DNA of 64,000 nucleotides from Lewinellaceae bacterium (GTDB taxonomy: Bacteria > Bacteroidota > Bacteroidia > Chitinophagales > Saprospiraceae), in assembly GCA_020636375.1 (NCBI GenBank), contig JACJXZ010000012.1, forward strand, positions 1 through 64,000, read 5' to 3'. Below are positions 33,428 through 40,296 of the stretch, piece by piece (the first letter of the stretch is position 1; every line of letters begins with the position of its first letter). Below the pieces are notes generated by a model. The model was not told the DNA's origin, did not search any database, and saw only the letters and a list, made by a program, of their open reading frames with translations. Position numbers and translations under genes: made by a program.

Positions 33428-33682
33428 AATGAAAACGGATGGATGCTTGGCCAAAAGGTTGCCCTTCAAGTCAAGTGAGGCGCCCAAAAAATGGCTGAGC
33501 ATCAAATTGCCAGCTAGGAGAAGGTAACGATCAAAAACAAATCTGATGGTATTATGGAAATAAACCGAAATTGTATAACAAATCGTACAAAAAATAAGCG
33601 GGCAGGGTTTGGGCGCTGTTTCCATTTTATCCGGGTTTGCTCCGGTTAGGGCTTGCACGAAAATAACCGCTCCAGTAACGCA
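33428..33682. other. Intergenic, nothing recognised
   Basis: About 255 bases, AT-richer than the surroundings, between the palindrome and the end of hipA. I see no gene or strong hairpin. Confidence 0.4.
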
Positions 33683-34924
33683 CTATTCGAAAGCCAATTT
33701 CATCATTTCCTGTTCCGCTTTGGAGATTCCCAGCCGATCGGCTTTATTCCGCCAGGCGTTGACGGCCTTTTTCGTAGAGCGCATAAAGGTGTCCGCTGCT
33801 TTGAGGTTCACCCTGAAATACTCCGCCACGCTTTTCGCCAATTCCAGGTCCAGGGCATTACTATTTTCATCAATATTGAGGCTGAGCCCAACACCTTGCT
33901 CATTTGGATTGATATCGTAGGCGGGAGATAAAAGCCAACCTCTGTTTGTCAGGAGGAAGCCATGATTGCATAAATGGTCATCGGTATTGGAAACACAAAT
34001 GGAAAATACGATCCTTTTCCACAGTTCCAACAAGTCTTTATCTGGCTGAGCGCCATATTCTTCAATAATTTCCACCAGTTCCAGATAACTTTCGCCCTCT
34101 TGATGGCTAACGCCATCCTTATAGCCCAGCAAGGTCATGGCAGAGGCGAAGTGAATCCGTTTGCCGTCAGCACTGCGGTCAAACCGCTTTGTCATAAAGG
34201 TGTGGTATTTCTGAGAAAATTTTTTTGCTGTGCTCTGCGTGATCCTGATGCCCGCTTCTTCGGCCAATTTATTGACGATAAACTCCCAGGCACCTTGGTC
34301 TCTGTCGTCATTTTTGCTTGGAAATTTGGCGATCCAGAGGCGGCCCTCCGGACTCCGTACACTTGCTTTGGGCCTGGCGCCACCTAGGGAAGAACCCGGC
34401 GCCATCAACAAACGAAGCCACTTTGAAGCCTCTTTATCTTCAAAGAAATCGTCATCTTCAATTCTCAGGCTGGCGTGTTCCAATTCCCGGATGCTTGAGA
34501 AAGGTGGAGTTGGAAATGTCGTATCGTCGTCCAGAAAAGGGCCTTCTTCATTTAATTTAAAGCGAAGTGCTCCCGAACGTGATATATCATTGACCCCAAG
34601 TAAGTAATCGGACTCAAACAATCTTCTTTCTTTTCTTTTTCCTCTCTTGCCTGGAGCGCTTCCGTCTTTTCATCAACGTCCTTCCCCATCTGTCCGGGAG
34701 GAGTCAGGAAAATACCAAAGTTGGGTTTCTCATCGGTGATGTACTGAGTACGGTGAATAAACGAAGGTCAGGGTCCAGCACCTGTGCGTATCCACTTTGT
34801 AGCCACTGTTCGTCGTATTCGAAAGAAAGATTTCCTCTCCCCGGACTTGTTCCGCCCGGAGCATTCCCATTTTCATGGCAGCCGGCAATTCCTGCCAGTC
34901 GGCATATACAATAATCTCCTTCAT
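33683..34924 (-). pseudogene. hipA: HipA-family kinase with frameshifted N-terminal domain
   Basis: The kinase portion (33683-34621, 312 residues) is intact and shows P-loop-like GSSLGGARPKASV, AKFPS lysine, catalytic VSNTDDHLCNHGFLL (N-x-D-D-H) and the metal-binding SPAYDINP motif of HipA-like Ser/Thr kinases. The N-terminal HipN domain begins at 34924 (MKEIIVYADWQELPAAMKMG) but then moves through three frames (SFEYDEQWLQSGYAQVLDPD; NFGIFLTPPGQMGKDVDEKT) before reaching the kinase frame. At least three frameshifts break the gene. In intact systems HipA phosphorylates glutamyl-tRNA synthetase and is held by HipB on operator DNA. Confidence 0.8.
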
Positions 34925-34998
34925 TGCTCCGTCTCAGTTTTAGGTCTCTCTTAGGCGTTTTCAGTTCAGCATCTTGTAGTTTTCTTCCCAGGATATCA

Positions 34999-35241
34999 TC
35001 AGATCCCACAGAAAGCAAATCCTTCTCCAGTCAGCACCGACAGAACCTGAACATACTTTCCCATCGCCACCTTCGGGCTTCCTTTTTCGATACTCCACAA
35101 AGTGCTTCGGCTGATGTTTGCTCTCTCGGACACCTGTTCGGTAGACAGCTTGCGCCGGAGCCGGGCCAGTTTGATGTTCTCACCCAGTGTAGAGAGGATC
35201 TTTTTTTCTTTGGGGCGTAAAACGGCTTTTCTGGAAGTCAT
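34999..35241 (-). CDS. hipB: HipB-like Xre antitoxin/repressor
   Basis: 80 residues from the ATG at 35241; the frame is open 16 codons further but those codons are the operator palindrome itself. The HTH is clear: LGENIKLARLRRKLSTEQVS, ERANISRSTLWSIEKGSPKV, then a hydrophobic C-terminal strand (VLSVLTGEGFAFCGI). In HipBA systems this protein neutralises HipA and represses the operon. Here the toxin gene 75 nt downstream is broken, but the repressor and its perfect 21-bp operator are intact. Confidence 0.8.
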   Translation of the reverse strand: MTSRKAVLRPKEKKILSTLGENIKLARLRRKLSTEQVSERANISRSTLWSIEKGSPKVAMGKYVQVLSVLTGEGFAFCGI

Positions 35242-35295
35242 AATGTTTGTTATTTCAAACAAAAATAATATTTGTGTTTGAAATAACAAACATTA
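35241..35295. promoter_or_regulatory. Perfect 21-bp inverted repeat, likely hipB operator
   Basis: TAATGTTTGTTATTTCAAAC (35241-35260, plus one base) is perfectly complementary to 35275-35295, with a 13-bp AT-rich spacer. It lies between the divergent hipB gene and the plus-strand gene at 35247/35296 and overlaps the hipB start codon, as expected for an autoregulatory operator. Confidence 0.65.
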
Positions 35296-35558
35296 GGCTT
35301 AGAGATGCTTTGAAAAGCAAATCGGAAGATTTGATAATTGATGCAGCAACTACCCTGGAGGAATTTTATGCCAACAGGAAACTGCCATTACCGGAAGAAG
35401 CCCTGCGGTTACTGGAGGGCCAGGTGAAAAAGTCCAGGCATAAATATGCCGTTATGGCTTGCCTAAAAGTTATGGTTACAACGGGGCATATTTCTAAAGA
35501 GAGATCAGAAGAGTTATTGTTGGATTGGAAGGAAAGGAATAACTATCCGATTTTTTAG
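35247..35558 (+). CDS. Small unknown protein divergent from hipB
   Basis: Up to 103 residues. The only ATG (35247) is inside the operator palindrome, so the first 16 residues (MLFQTKIIFVFEITNI) mirror the upstream frame of hipB and may be an artefact; a downstream non-ATG start or a lost start is possible. The remainder (LRDALKSKSEDLIIDAATTL, ALRLLEGQVKKSRHKYAVMA) is helical with a DWKERNN ending. I recognise no family. It may be a third component of the hip locus or the remnant of another gene. Confidence 0.4.
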   Translation: MLFQTKIIFVFEITNIRLRDALKSKSEDLIIDAATTLEEFYANRKLPLPEEALRLLEGQVKKSRHKYAVMACLKVMVTTGHISKERSEELLLDWKERNNYPIF

Positions 35559-35693
35559 GAGTCGATCCGGTAAGTTAAGTGCGAATAGCCCCCAACAGGA
35601 TATTTTGGATATTGAACTTACTTCTACTTCAAAAATGTTGTAAATTTGGAAGTAAAGAAATCCCAGGGCATTTAACTCAGGAAAATAGAATTC

Positions 35694-35945
35694 ATGGAAG
35701 ATTTAATCATATCGGGAGAAGTATTGGCACAGGCAAAAATAAGCCCTCAGGCCTTGAGAATAGAGATCGCCGCTTATCTGTATGATAAGGAAAGGCTGTC
35801 TATGGGCCAGGCGAGGAGACTGGCCGGATTGGACCTCATCAGCTTTCAGAAAGAATTGGCTAAAAGAGACATCTATATCCATTACGACGTAGAGGATTTT
35901 CTTTCCGATATAGAAACCCTGGAAAAGTTGGATAAGGACAAATGA
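35694..35945 (+). CDS. UPF0175-family antitoxin
   Basis: 83 residues. The pattern AQAKISPQALRIEIAAYLYD, ERLSMGQARRLAGLDLISFQ and DIYIHYDVEDFLSDIETL is that of the UPF0175 family: an N-terminal strand/helix, a helix-turn-helix-like core and a C-terminal toxin-binding tail. These proteins are antitoxins to DUF3368-type PIN nucleases. The stop overlaps the start of the PIN gene by 4 nt (ATGA), so the pair is translationally coupled. It lies just outside the left end of the integrative element. Confidence 0.85.
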   Translation: MEDLIISGEVLAQAKISPQALRIEIAAYLYDKERLSMGQARRLAGLDLISFQKELAKRDIYIHYDVEDFLSDIETLEKLDKDK

Positions 35946-36418
35946 TCGTTATTAGTGATACTTCCCCCATTACCAATTTGATCCAGATCGGCAAACTGGA
36001 GATCCTCAAGGAGCTATTCCATGAGATAATCATTCCCGAAGAAGTATATGAAGAGTTGTGTGAGTTGGAATTCCAGAGAAGCTTACTGAATTCCCTTGAC
36101 TGGATCAAGACACGGGAGGTTGCTGATAAGCAATTGGTCAACAGGTTGATCAGAGATATCGATAAAGGAGAGGCAGAATCAATTGTGCTTGCGATCGAGT
36201 TGAAAGCAGATATTTTGCTGATTGATGAAAAGAAAGGAAGAAGAGTGGCCAGAGAATACGGCCTTGAAATAACCGGGTTGTTAGGAATTCTGAAAAGAGC
36301 AAAATCGAAGAACCTCATTCCGAAACTTCAGCCTGTTATTGAAGAACTTATCCTGAAGGGTGGCTTCAGGATTCACCCCAGATTGTATGAGGAGGTTTTA
36401 AAAAGTGTTGGTGAATAA
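35942..36418 (+). CDS. PIN-domain (DUF3368) toxin nuclease
   Basis: 158 residues. PIN-fold acidic residues are visible in VISDTSPITNLIQIGKLEIL (first Asp), PEEVYEELCELEFQ, DKGEAESIVLAIELKADILL (Glu/Asp) and LIDEKKGRRVAREYGLEITG (Asp). It is probably a ribonuclease that cuts RNA when released from the UPF0175 antitoxin encoded upstream. The length is typical for the family. Autoregulation by the antitoxin is likely, but no operator was identified in 35559-35693. Confidence 0.85.
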   Translation: MIVISDTSPITNLIQIGKLEILKELFHEIIIPEEVYEELCELEFQRSLLNSLDWIKTREVADKQLVNRLIRDIDKGEAESIVLAIELKADILLIDEKKGRRVAREYGLEITGLLGILKRAKSKNLIPKLQPVIEELILKGGFRIHPRLYEEVLKSVGE

Positions 36419-36529
36419 TTCTTAAGCAGGAGAGGAGGAATAAGAAGAAATCCTGGAAAAAAGCTGTAAAAAAAAATTTCTACCCAAAAATATGTTTTAC
36501 TCTGATAATCAGGAAGTTGGATGTAAAAC

Positions 36530-36567
36530 AAAAAGCCTTGTAAGTAATTGACTTACAAGGCTTTTTG
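36530..36567 (-). terminator. Strong hairpin terminator, probable original tRNA-Asp terminator
   Basis: AAAAAGCCTTGTAAGT (36530-36545) pairs with ACTTACAAGGCTTTTT (36551-36566) around a 5-nt loop, with T-runs in both directions. On the minus strand it lies 8 bp beyond the left att copy of the tRNA 3' end, so before integration it would have followed tRNA-Asp directly. It may also serve the plus-strand PIN gene. Confidence 0.75.
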
Positions 36568-36574
36568 TTTTCTT

Positions 36575-36591
36575 GCGGTCCGGACGGGACT
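36575..36591. repeat. attL-type core of the integrative element
   Basis: GCGGTCCGGACGGGACT, identical to 47937-47953, which is the 3' end of tRNA-Asp plus its last flanking base. The identity ends at both sides of these 17 bp. Confidence 0.85.
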
Positions 36592-36855
36592 GATTCAGTA
36601 GCCTTGCAAAACGCTGATTTTCTTTTGTTTACGCGGCCGGGCAGGAGGTTTGTAAAAAAAATTGTAAAAAAAAAGGGCAGCATTTCCGTTGCTGCCCTTG
36701 TCTTCAAAGCCATCTAAATTCAAGGATAATAAAAAATCGCCTATCTGTTATGAAATATCAAAAAAAGCAATAGATTTTTTGATTAATTTTCAATTAATTG
36801 GGGATTTGAAAAAGGTAGCCCACCCAGGGGCTACCAAAGAGCGAAGCAAACCGCC
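36592..36855. other. Left inner end of the element
   Basis: About 264 bases between the left core and the lipoprotein stop. It is AT-rich and holds the operon terminator at 36664-36699. No gene seen. Confidence 0.5.
36664..36699 (-). terminator. Rho-independent terminator of the element operon
   Basis: On the minus strand AAGGGCAGC, a 9-nt loop, GCTGCCCTT, followed by a run of nine or ten T. It lies about 160 bp downstream of the last element gene. Confidence 0.8.
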
Positions 36856-37167
36856 CTATGGCCGGAACGCGATTGTCCTCACGGAACATTGAACCACGTC
36901 GAAACTACCCTCCCACAACAAACCAGTTGACGGCTGCTCTGCCCGGTACTGGTGGATGCCCACCGACATCTGGGCAATGCACTGGCTCCCTCCAGGTGGA
37001 AGAGAAAAACGGAGCGATCCGTCCACGTACACGTCCATCGGCGCGGCAGTCAGGTTCTCGAAGCAGCGGCTTCCGAAGTTGTTAGCCTCGCAGGCCATCT
37101 GCTCCGGAGCATCTTTTTGGCAGGACGCTGTGAGCGCCAGGAAAAGGGCGAAGATCATTCTTTTCAT
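36856..37167 (-). CDS. Small element-encoded lipoprotein
   Basis: 103 residues. MKRMIFALFLALTASCQKD is a lipoprotein signal with lipobox LTASC. The mature part has four cysteines (MACEANNFGSRCFENL, GSQCIAQ, VVQCSVR), suggesting two disulfides, and beta-like segments such as DVYVDGSLRFSLPPGG. It is the last gene of the operon, starting 5 nt after its neighbour. Function unknown; a surface-exclusion or entry-blocking lipoprotein would fit an element, but this is only an idea. Confidence 0.65.
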   Translation of the reverse strand: MKRMIFALFLALTASCQKDAPEQMACEANNFGSRCFENLTAAPMDVYVDGSLRFSLPPGGSQCIAQMSVGIHQYRAEQPSTGLLWEGSFDVVQCSVRTIAFRP

Positions 37168-37172
37168 ATTAG

Positions 37173-37406
37173 CTATTTACGGGATGCGGAATAAACGATG
37201 ACGCCGACCAGGACGATGGTTCCGATGATAACCACAAGTAACGCGGTGTTGTCCGGCCTTAGCTCGCCTGGCCGCAAGGGCGCCAGCAGGTCTTCTCTCG
37301 CCAGGTCGACGGCGCGGCCTATGCGCCTGGGCGCCGTGACGATGATACTCGCCACTCCCTCAAATACCTGGCCGACAGCAACGGCTACGGCGGCAACTGG
37401 GTCCAT
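37173..37406 (-). CDS. Small protein with C-terminal membrane helix
   Basis: 77 residues. An Ala/Val-rich N-terminal amphipathic part (DPVAAVAVAVGQVFEGVASI), a basic and acidic middle (RRIGRAVDLAREDLLAPLRP), and a C-terminal transmembrane helix (TALLVVIIGTIVLVGVIVYS) ending in SRK. Short, abundant-looking membrane proteins of this kind are seen as phage coat or membrane virion proteins, but no homology is recognised. Confidence 0.6.
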   Translation of the reverse strand: MDPVAAVAVAVGQVFEGVASIIVTAPRRIGRAVDLAREDLLAPLRPGELRPDNTALLVVIIGTIVLVGVIVYSASRK

Positions 37407-37418
37407 AGATAAAGTCGT

Positions 37419-37781
37419 TTATGCGCTCATGAACACCATCAGCGCGATGATGATCAAAACCGCTCCCAGGATCATGGCGTTGTCCAACTGCTCCGCCTGC
37501 ATCGCTGCCTGCTCCTGTGAGCGCGGTATTTCTCCGGTCGGGTCGGTGTAGCCCATCAGGGTAAGCCCTCGCCCAGGGCAAGGATCGTACCCGTAGTGGC
37601 GCATGACATCCACCTCGTTGATCTCGTCGCAGAGGTATTCCTCTTTGGTGAACTCGGTCCTTCCCGAATTGCAGAGCCTCCGGCAACTGTCGGCTAGTGC
37701 CGGCGCCAGGCCAAACCAACCGTCGCACCGGCGGCGGCATTTGCATTTGTGGCCGCAGATTTCAATACCCAGTAGTGGCAT
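37419..37781 (-). CDS. Cys-rich protein with C-terminal membrane helix
   Basis: 120 residues from the ATG at 37781, preferred over 37823 because it follows an A/T-rich leader and avoids a deep overlap with the upstream small gene. Eight cysteines cluster in the first 75 residues (GIEICGHKCKCRRRCDGWFG, CRRLCNSGR, YLCDE, DPCPGRG), resembling a disulfide-bonded or metal-binding domain. The C-terminus is a membrane helix (NAMILGAVLIIIALMVFMSA). The orientation and function are unknown. Confidence 0.6.
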   Translation of the reverse strand: MPLLGIEICGHKCKCRRRCDGWFGLAPALADSCRRLCNSGRTEFTKEEYLCDEINEVDVMRHYGYDPCPGRGLTLMGYTDPTGEIPRSQEQAAMQAEQLDNAMILGAVLIIIALMVFMSA

Positions 37782-37794
37782 CTTCAAAATTATT

Positions 37795-37929
37795 TTAAGT
37801 TTCTTCAGAATGTACCTCGTCAATCTGCATCCGTTTTTCGGGCTTCGAGAGGTACAGGATCGCGGCGACGACCGCCATGACGATGATAGCGGTCATCCCG
37901 CCAAACAGAAATGCTTCCTCAGCTTTCAT
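37795..37929 (-). CDS. 44-residue single-pass membrane protein
   Basis: Translation: MKAEEAFLFGG, then a membrane helix MTAIIVMAVVAAILYL, then a basic/acidic tail SKPEKRMQIDEVHSEET. It fits between the neighbours (5 nt after the upstream gene, 13 nt before the next start), has an A-rich leader (GATAA before the ATG) and GC-rich codon use like the rest of the operon. Such length and shape recall filament or membrane-virus minor proteins or holin-like peptides. Confidence 0.6.
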   Translation of the reverse strand: MKAEEAFLFGGMTAIIVMAVVAAILYLSKPEKRMQIDEVHSEET

Positions 37930-37934
37930 TTATC

Positions 37935-38096
37935 TCAGTTGTCGGAAAAAGTAGGCGTTTTCCGCTTTTTCCCGTTCTTGAAAACAATGACCCGGCGCTC
38001 GACGCGGGGGCCTTCTTTGATCCGCTTCTGGATTGCCCAATACACGCCGATCAGGACGATGAACCCGCCAAAAACAAAACTCTTCAGGTCTACCAT
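37935..38096 (-). CDS. 53-residue single-pass membrane protein
   Basis: Start at 38096, overlapping the end of the upstream gene by 7 nt. MVDLKSFVFGGFIVLIGVYW supplies one membrane helix; the rest is strongly basic (AIQKRIKEGPRVERRVIVFK, NGKKRKTPTF), so the C-terminus is probably cytoplasmic and could touch nucleic acid. Part of the same series of small membrane genes. Confidence 0.6.
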   Translation of the reverse strand: MVDLKSFVFGGFIVLIGVYWAIQKRIKEGPRVERRVIVFKNGKKRKTPTFSDN

Positions 38097-38413
38097 GTCC
38101 CCGTGTTTGTCCACCAGCCGGCGATGTATTGATAAACAGACGCAGCGGCCGGCCGTGCTGGCGTTTTCTGAAGCGGCGGATGCCCTTTGACGTCGTGCCA
38201 CAGGCAGGACCGGACGTCCAGCCGGGGCGGCTTCGATAGTTCGTTAACGCCTACGGCGATCTCTTCCGGCACTTCCGGCTTCGCTGCCGGGAGGTAGGCG
38301 TTTTCGCCCAGGGCGTGGCCTTTGATCTCCCGGTGGCGCTGGATGCACCGCCAATCGGATTCGCGGATGCCCTTCACTTTGTTCAGCTCCTGAAAAATGG
38401 CTTTCTTATCCAT
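38090..38413 (-). CDS. Unknown small element protein
   Basis: 107 residues, soluble. The N-terminal part is helical and charged (MDKKAIFQELNKVKGIRESD, WRCIQRHREIKGHALGENAY); the C-terminal part is Pro/Ala-rich and ends in AGWWTNTGTW. Its start lies 6 nt after the stop of the ribbon-helix-helix gene. No family recognised. Confidence 0.5.
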   Translation of the reverse strand: MDKKAIFQELNKVKGIRESDWRCIQRHREIKGHALGENAYLPAAKPEVPEEIAVGVNELSKPPRLDVRSCLWHDVKGHPPLQKTPARPAAASVYQYIAGWWTNTGTW

Positions 38414-38419
38414 GGAAAA

Positions 38420-38821
38420 TTATTTTAAACTGTTCTTGACTCCGTCGATCGACGTAAACAAAATTTCGGGTCTCGCAGAGACGTTTTTTATCGCGTAAGA
38501 AAGCAGCCGGGCAATTATCTCGGGCCGAGAAAGCTTGGTGGCTTCGGCTGCAGTGCGGACGTAATCCTCCAGCTTCTCGCTCTGTGGCAATTCGCCCCCT
38601 CCGGTTGAGCCGTTCAGCCTCTCTGCAACCGCTTCCGCTATCGCCTCCAGGTCGGCTTCGCCAAGCACTTGGCCGCCTTCGTCTTCTTCACATTCCAGGC
38701 AGTGTTCTCGGACAACTTGACCGCAAAGTTTGCTTACTGTCGTGCCTTGTTCGGCAGCCAACTCGCGGAGTGCTTGCTTTTCTTCGTCTGACGCCCGAAA
38801 AGTGACGCTGGAGTAGCCCAT
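38420..38821 (-). CDS. Ribbon-helix-helix-like DNA-binding protein
   Basis: About 133 residues from MGYSS at 38821. SSVTFRASDEEKQALRELAA, followed by EQGTTVSKLCGQVVREH, matches the strand-helix-helix pattern of CopG/Arc-like or mobilisation-protein (MobC-like) DNA binders. The C-terminal half (DLEAIAEAVAERLNG, EDYVRTAAEATKLSRPEIIA) is helical. It might regulate the small-gene operon or act at an origin. It heads a new gene run after a 225-bp gap that may contain its own promoter. Confidence 0.6.
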   Translation of the reverse strand: MGYSSVTFRASDEEKQALRELAAEQGTTVSKLCGQVVREHCLECEEDEGGQVLGEADLEAIAEAVAERLNGSTGGGELPQSEKLEDYVRTAAEATKLSRPEIIARLLSYAIKNVSARPEILFTSIDGVKNSLK

Positions 38822-39046
38822 ACGCATTTTAGTTAATTTGTTTCACTGCAAAAGTTACCTTTTTTGGTGAAATTGTCAATAAAAACATCTACAAATGTAG
38901 ATGTACAAAAGAAAATGCCCGATATACATTTGTTTATCAGGCGTTTGTGTTTATAAATAAAAATCACTGATTTGTTGATAAAGACAAAAGCCCTCCCCCG
39001 CCAGAGGCAGAGAAGGGCTAAACTACAGAAGAGACAAGCACAGCGT

Positions 39047-39301
39047 TCACGCCAGCAGGCTGGCCAGGCGTTTGTTCTCGTAGTGGGCAGTCAGTTGTTT
39101 GAATTCCCGGATTTCGAGGTGCGTATAATCCTCGCTCTCTGTGATCCACTCCCAGTGCCGGCCGCCGATCACGGCCTCGATGGTGTCCAGGCTTACCTGG
39201 TGGTCATAGAGCCACTGCCAGACGTCTGCCAGGGCTTCGGCTTCCTGGGACTTCGCCAGGAAGGTTTTGAGTTGTCGGAGATAAGGGTTTATGGCTTTCA
39301 T
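39047..39301 (-). CDS. Small acidic helical protein
   Basis: 84 residues from the ATG at 39301 (MKAINPYLRQLKTFLAKSQE). Aromatic and helical (ADVWQWLYDHQVSLDTIEAV, GGRHWEWITESEDYTHLEIR). It overlaps the upstream gene by 4 nt (ATGA), a sign of translational coupling. No family recognised. Confidence 0.55.
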   Translation of the reverse strand: MKAINPYLRQLKTFLAKSQEAEALADVWQWLYDHQVSLDTIEAVIGGRHWEWITESEDYTHLEIREFKQLTAHYENKRLASLLA

Positions 39302-39564
39302 CCTTTCAGCCGTTCGCGCACTTTCTCCAGAGTATCTATCCACTCGCTGACCATACCGACGGCTAAGGCGCGGGCCTCTTCCTCCGGATCGTCCAGGTAG
39401 GCGTCGTCGTCGTACTCCATTTCGGCTTCCTCGATCTCGCCATAAATGTCTGGGCATTCTTCCCCGAGCTTCTCCAGGAAGTGCAGGTAGTGGTTCGTCT
39501 TCATCGTGCTGTATTTGCGGTGAAATTCAATAAGGGTTCGCATTTCTTCAGTGGTGTAACTCAT
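39298..39564 (-). CDS. Small acidic protein
   Basis: 88 residues, very acidic in the centre (EECPDIYGEIEEAEMEYDDD, AYLDDPEEEARALAVGMV) with a helical N-terminus (TTEEMRTLIEFHRKYSTMKT). Translationally coupled to the next gene. Strongly acidic small proteins of mobile elements are sometimes DNA mimics, but this is speculation. Confidence 0.55.
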   Translation of the reverse strand: MSYTTEEMRTLIEFHRKYSTMKTNHYLHFLEKLGEECPDIYGEIEEAEMEYDDDAYLDDPEEEARALAVGMVSEWIDTLEKVRERLKG

Positions 39565-39576
39565 GGCTCCAGGATT

Positions 39577-39843
39577 TTAGTGACCAAAGCTTTTGACCTG
39601 CGCTCCGCAGACGGTACAGTACGTTCCAGCGCCAGCTGGGCCTTTATCGGAGAATACCGCATTGGCAGAACAACTGTGGGCGTCGGCTCTCATTTGCTCA
39701 TCCCAATCAATGGCGTTTTTCCAGGCTTCTACAGACGACCAGCAGTAAGTCTTTTCCCCTTCGTCCATCTCCCACAATTCCCCCGTTGCCGGGTCCTGGT
39801 AAAGGGTGTCTCCTTTGTACTCGGATACTTTTTTCATATTCAT
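39577..39843 (-). CDS. Small protein with C-terminal zinc-ribbon-like motif
   Basis: 88 residues from the ATG at 39843 (MNMKKVSEYKG; an internal ATG at 39837 is equally possible). The C-terminus GTYCTVCGAQVKSFGH has a CxxC knuckle plus His and a further Cys upstream (AHSCSANAVF). The central part is WEMDEGEKTYCWSSVEAWKN. Function unknown. It starts 1-2 nt after the stop of the upstream 55-residue gene. Confidence 0.55.
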   Translation of the reverse strand: MNMKKVSEYKGDTLYQDPATGELWEMDEGEKTYCWSSVEAWKNAIDWDEQMRADAHSCSANAVFSDKGPAGAGTYCTVCGAQVKSFGH

Positions 39844-39844
39844 A

Positions 39845-40012
39845 TCAGAAAAGGATTGCGGCCGCAATGGCCAGGGTTAACAAAATGAGGGTCACGATGT
39901 ACCGGCGGCGGGGAGTGTCAGGATCTTCACCCTCCGGCACTTCGATGATGCTGAACCGGGTCAGCGCCCGGTTATGGCGGGTTATCAGCCGCCTTCGCTG
40001 GGTTGGTTTCAT
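39845..40012 (-). CDS. 55-residue single-pass membrane protein
   Basis: Translation: a basic N-terminus (MKPTQRRRLITRHNRALTRF), SIIEVPEGEDPDTPRRRY and a C-terminal membrane helix (IVTLILLTLAIAAAILF). It is tail-anchored like several other proteins of the operon. Its start overlaps nothing and lies 4 nt after the GIY-YIG-like gene. Confidence 0.6.
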   Translation of the reverse strand: MKPTQRRRLITRHNRALTRFSIIEVPEGEDPDTPRRRYIVTLILLTLAIAAAILF

Positions 40013-40016
40013 GGCC

Positions 40017-40292
40017 TCATGCTTGTTTTTGGTTAATAGACGGGTTACAGATCGGGCAAAGCCTCGGCCCGTTCTTCCGGTTTTTCAGGCGGCGTTCCTT
40101 GATCCGGCCGCCGGCCATGGTCCGGACAACGCGGTAAGGTATGCCTTCCCGGTTGCAGGCGTCCAGGATTCGGGCGCCGCGCCCGGTCCGGTGTTCGTGC
40201 ATCCGCCGGTCCAGGTGGCGATGGTCGGCCACGCTGCCCAGATAATGCTGGGCATGGCTTAGCTTTCTTTCGAAGTGGAGCAGATAGATCAT
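40017..40292 (-). CDS. GIY-YIG-like endonuclease-fold protein
   Basis: 91 residues. MIYLLHFERKL and HAQHYLGSVADHRHLDRRMH resemble the GIY-YIG signature (IYLL then YxG), followed by REHxTGRGARILDACNREGI with the basic and helix-capping residues of the fold, and a C-terminal CPICN zinc-like pair. The exact GIY/YIG triads are diverged (IYL and YLG), so nuclease activity is uncertain. It lies 4 nt after the large membrane protein. Confidence 0.65.
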   Translation of the reverse strand: MIYLLHFERKLSHAQHYLGSVADHRHLDRRMHEHRTGRGARILDACNREGIPYRVVRTMAGGRIKERRLKNRKNGPRLCPICNPSINQKQA

Positions 40293-40296
40293 CAGG

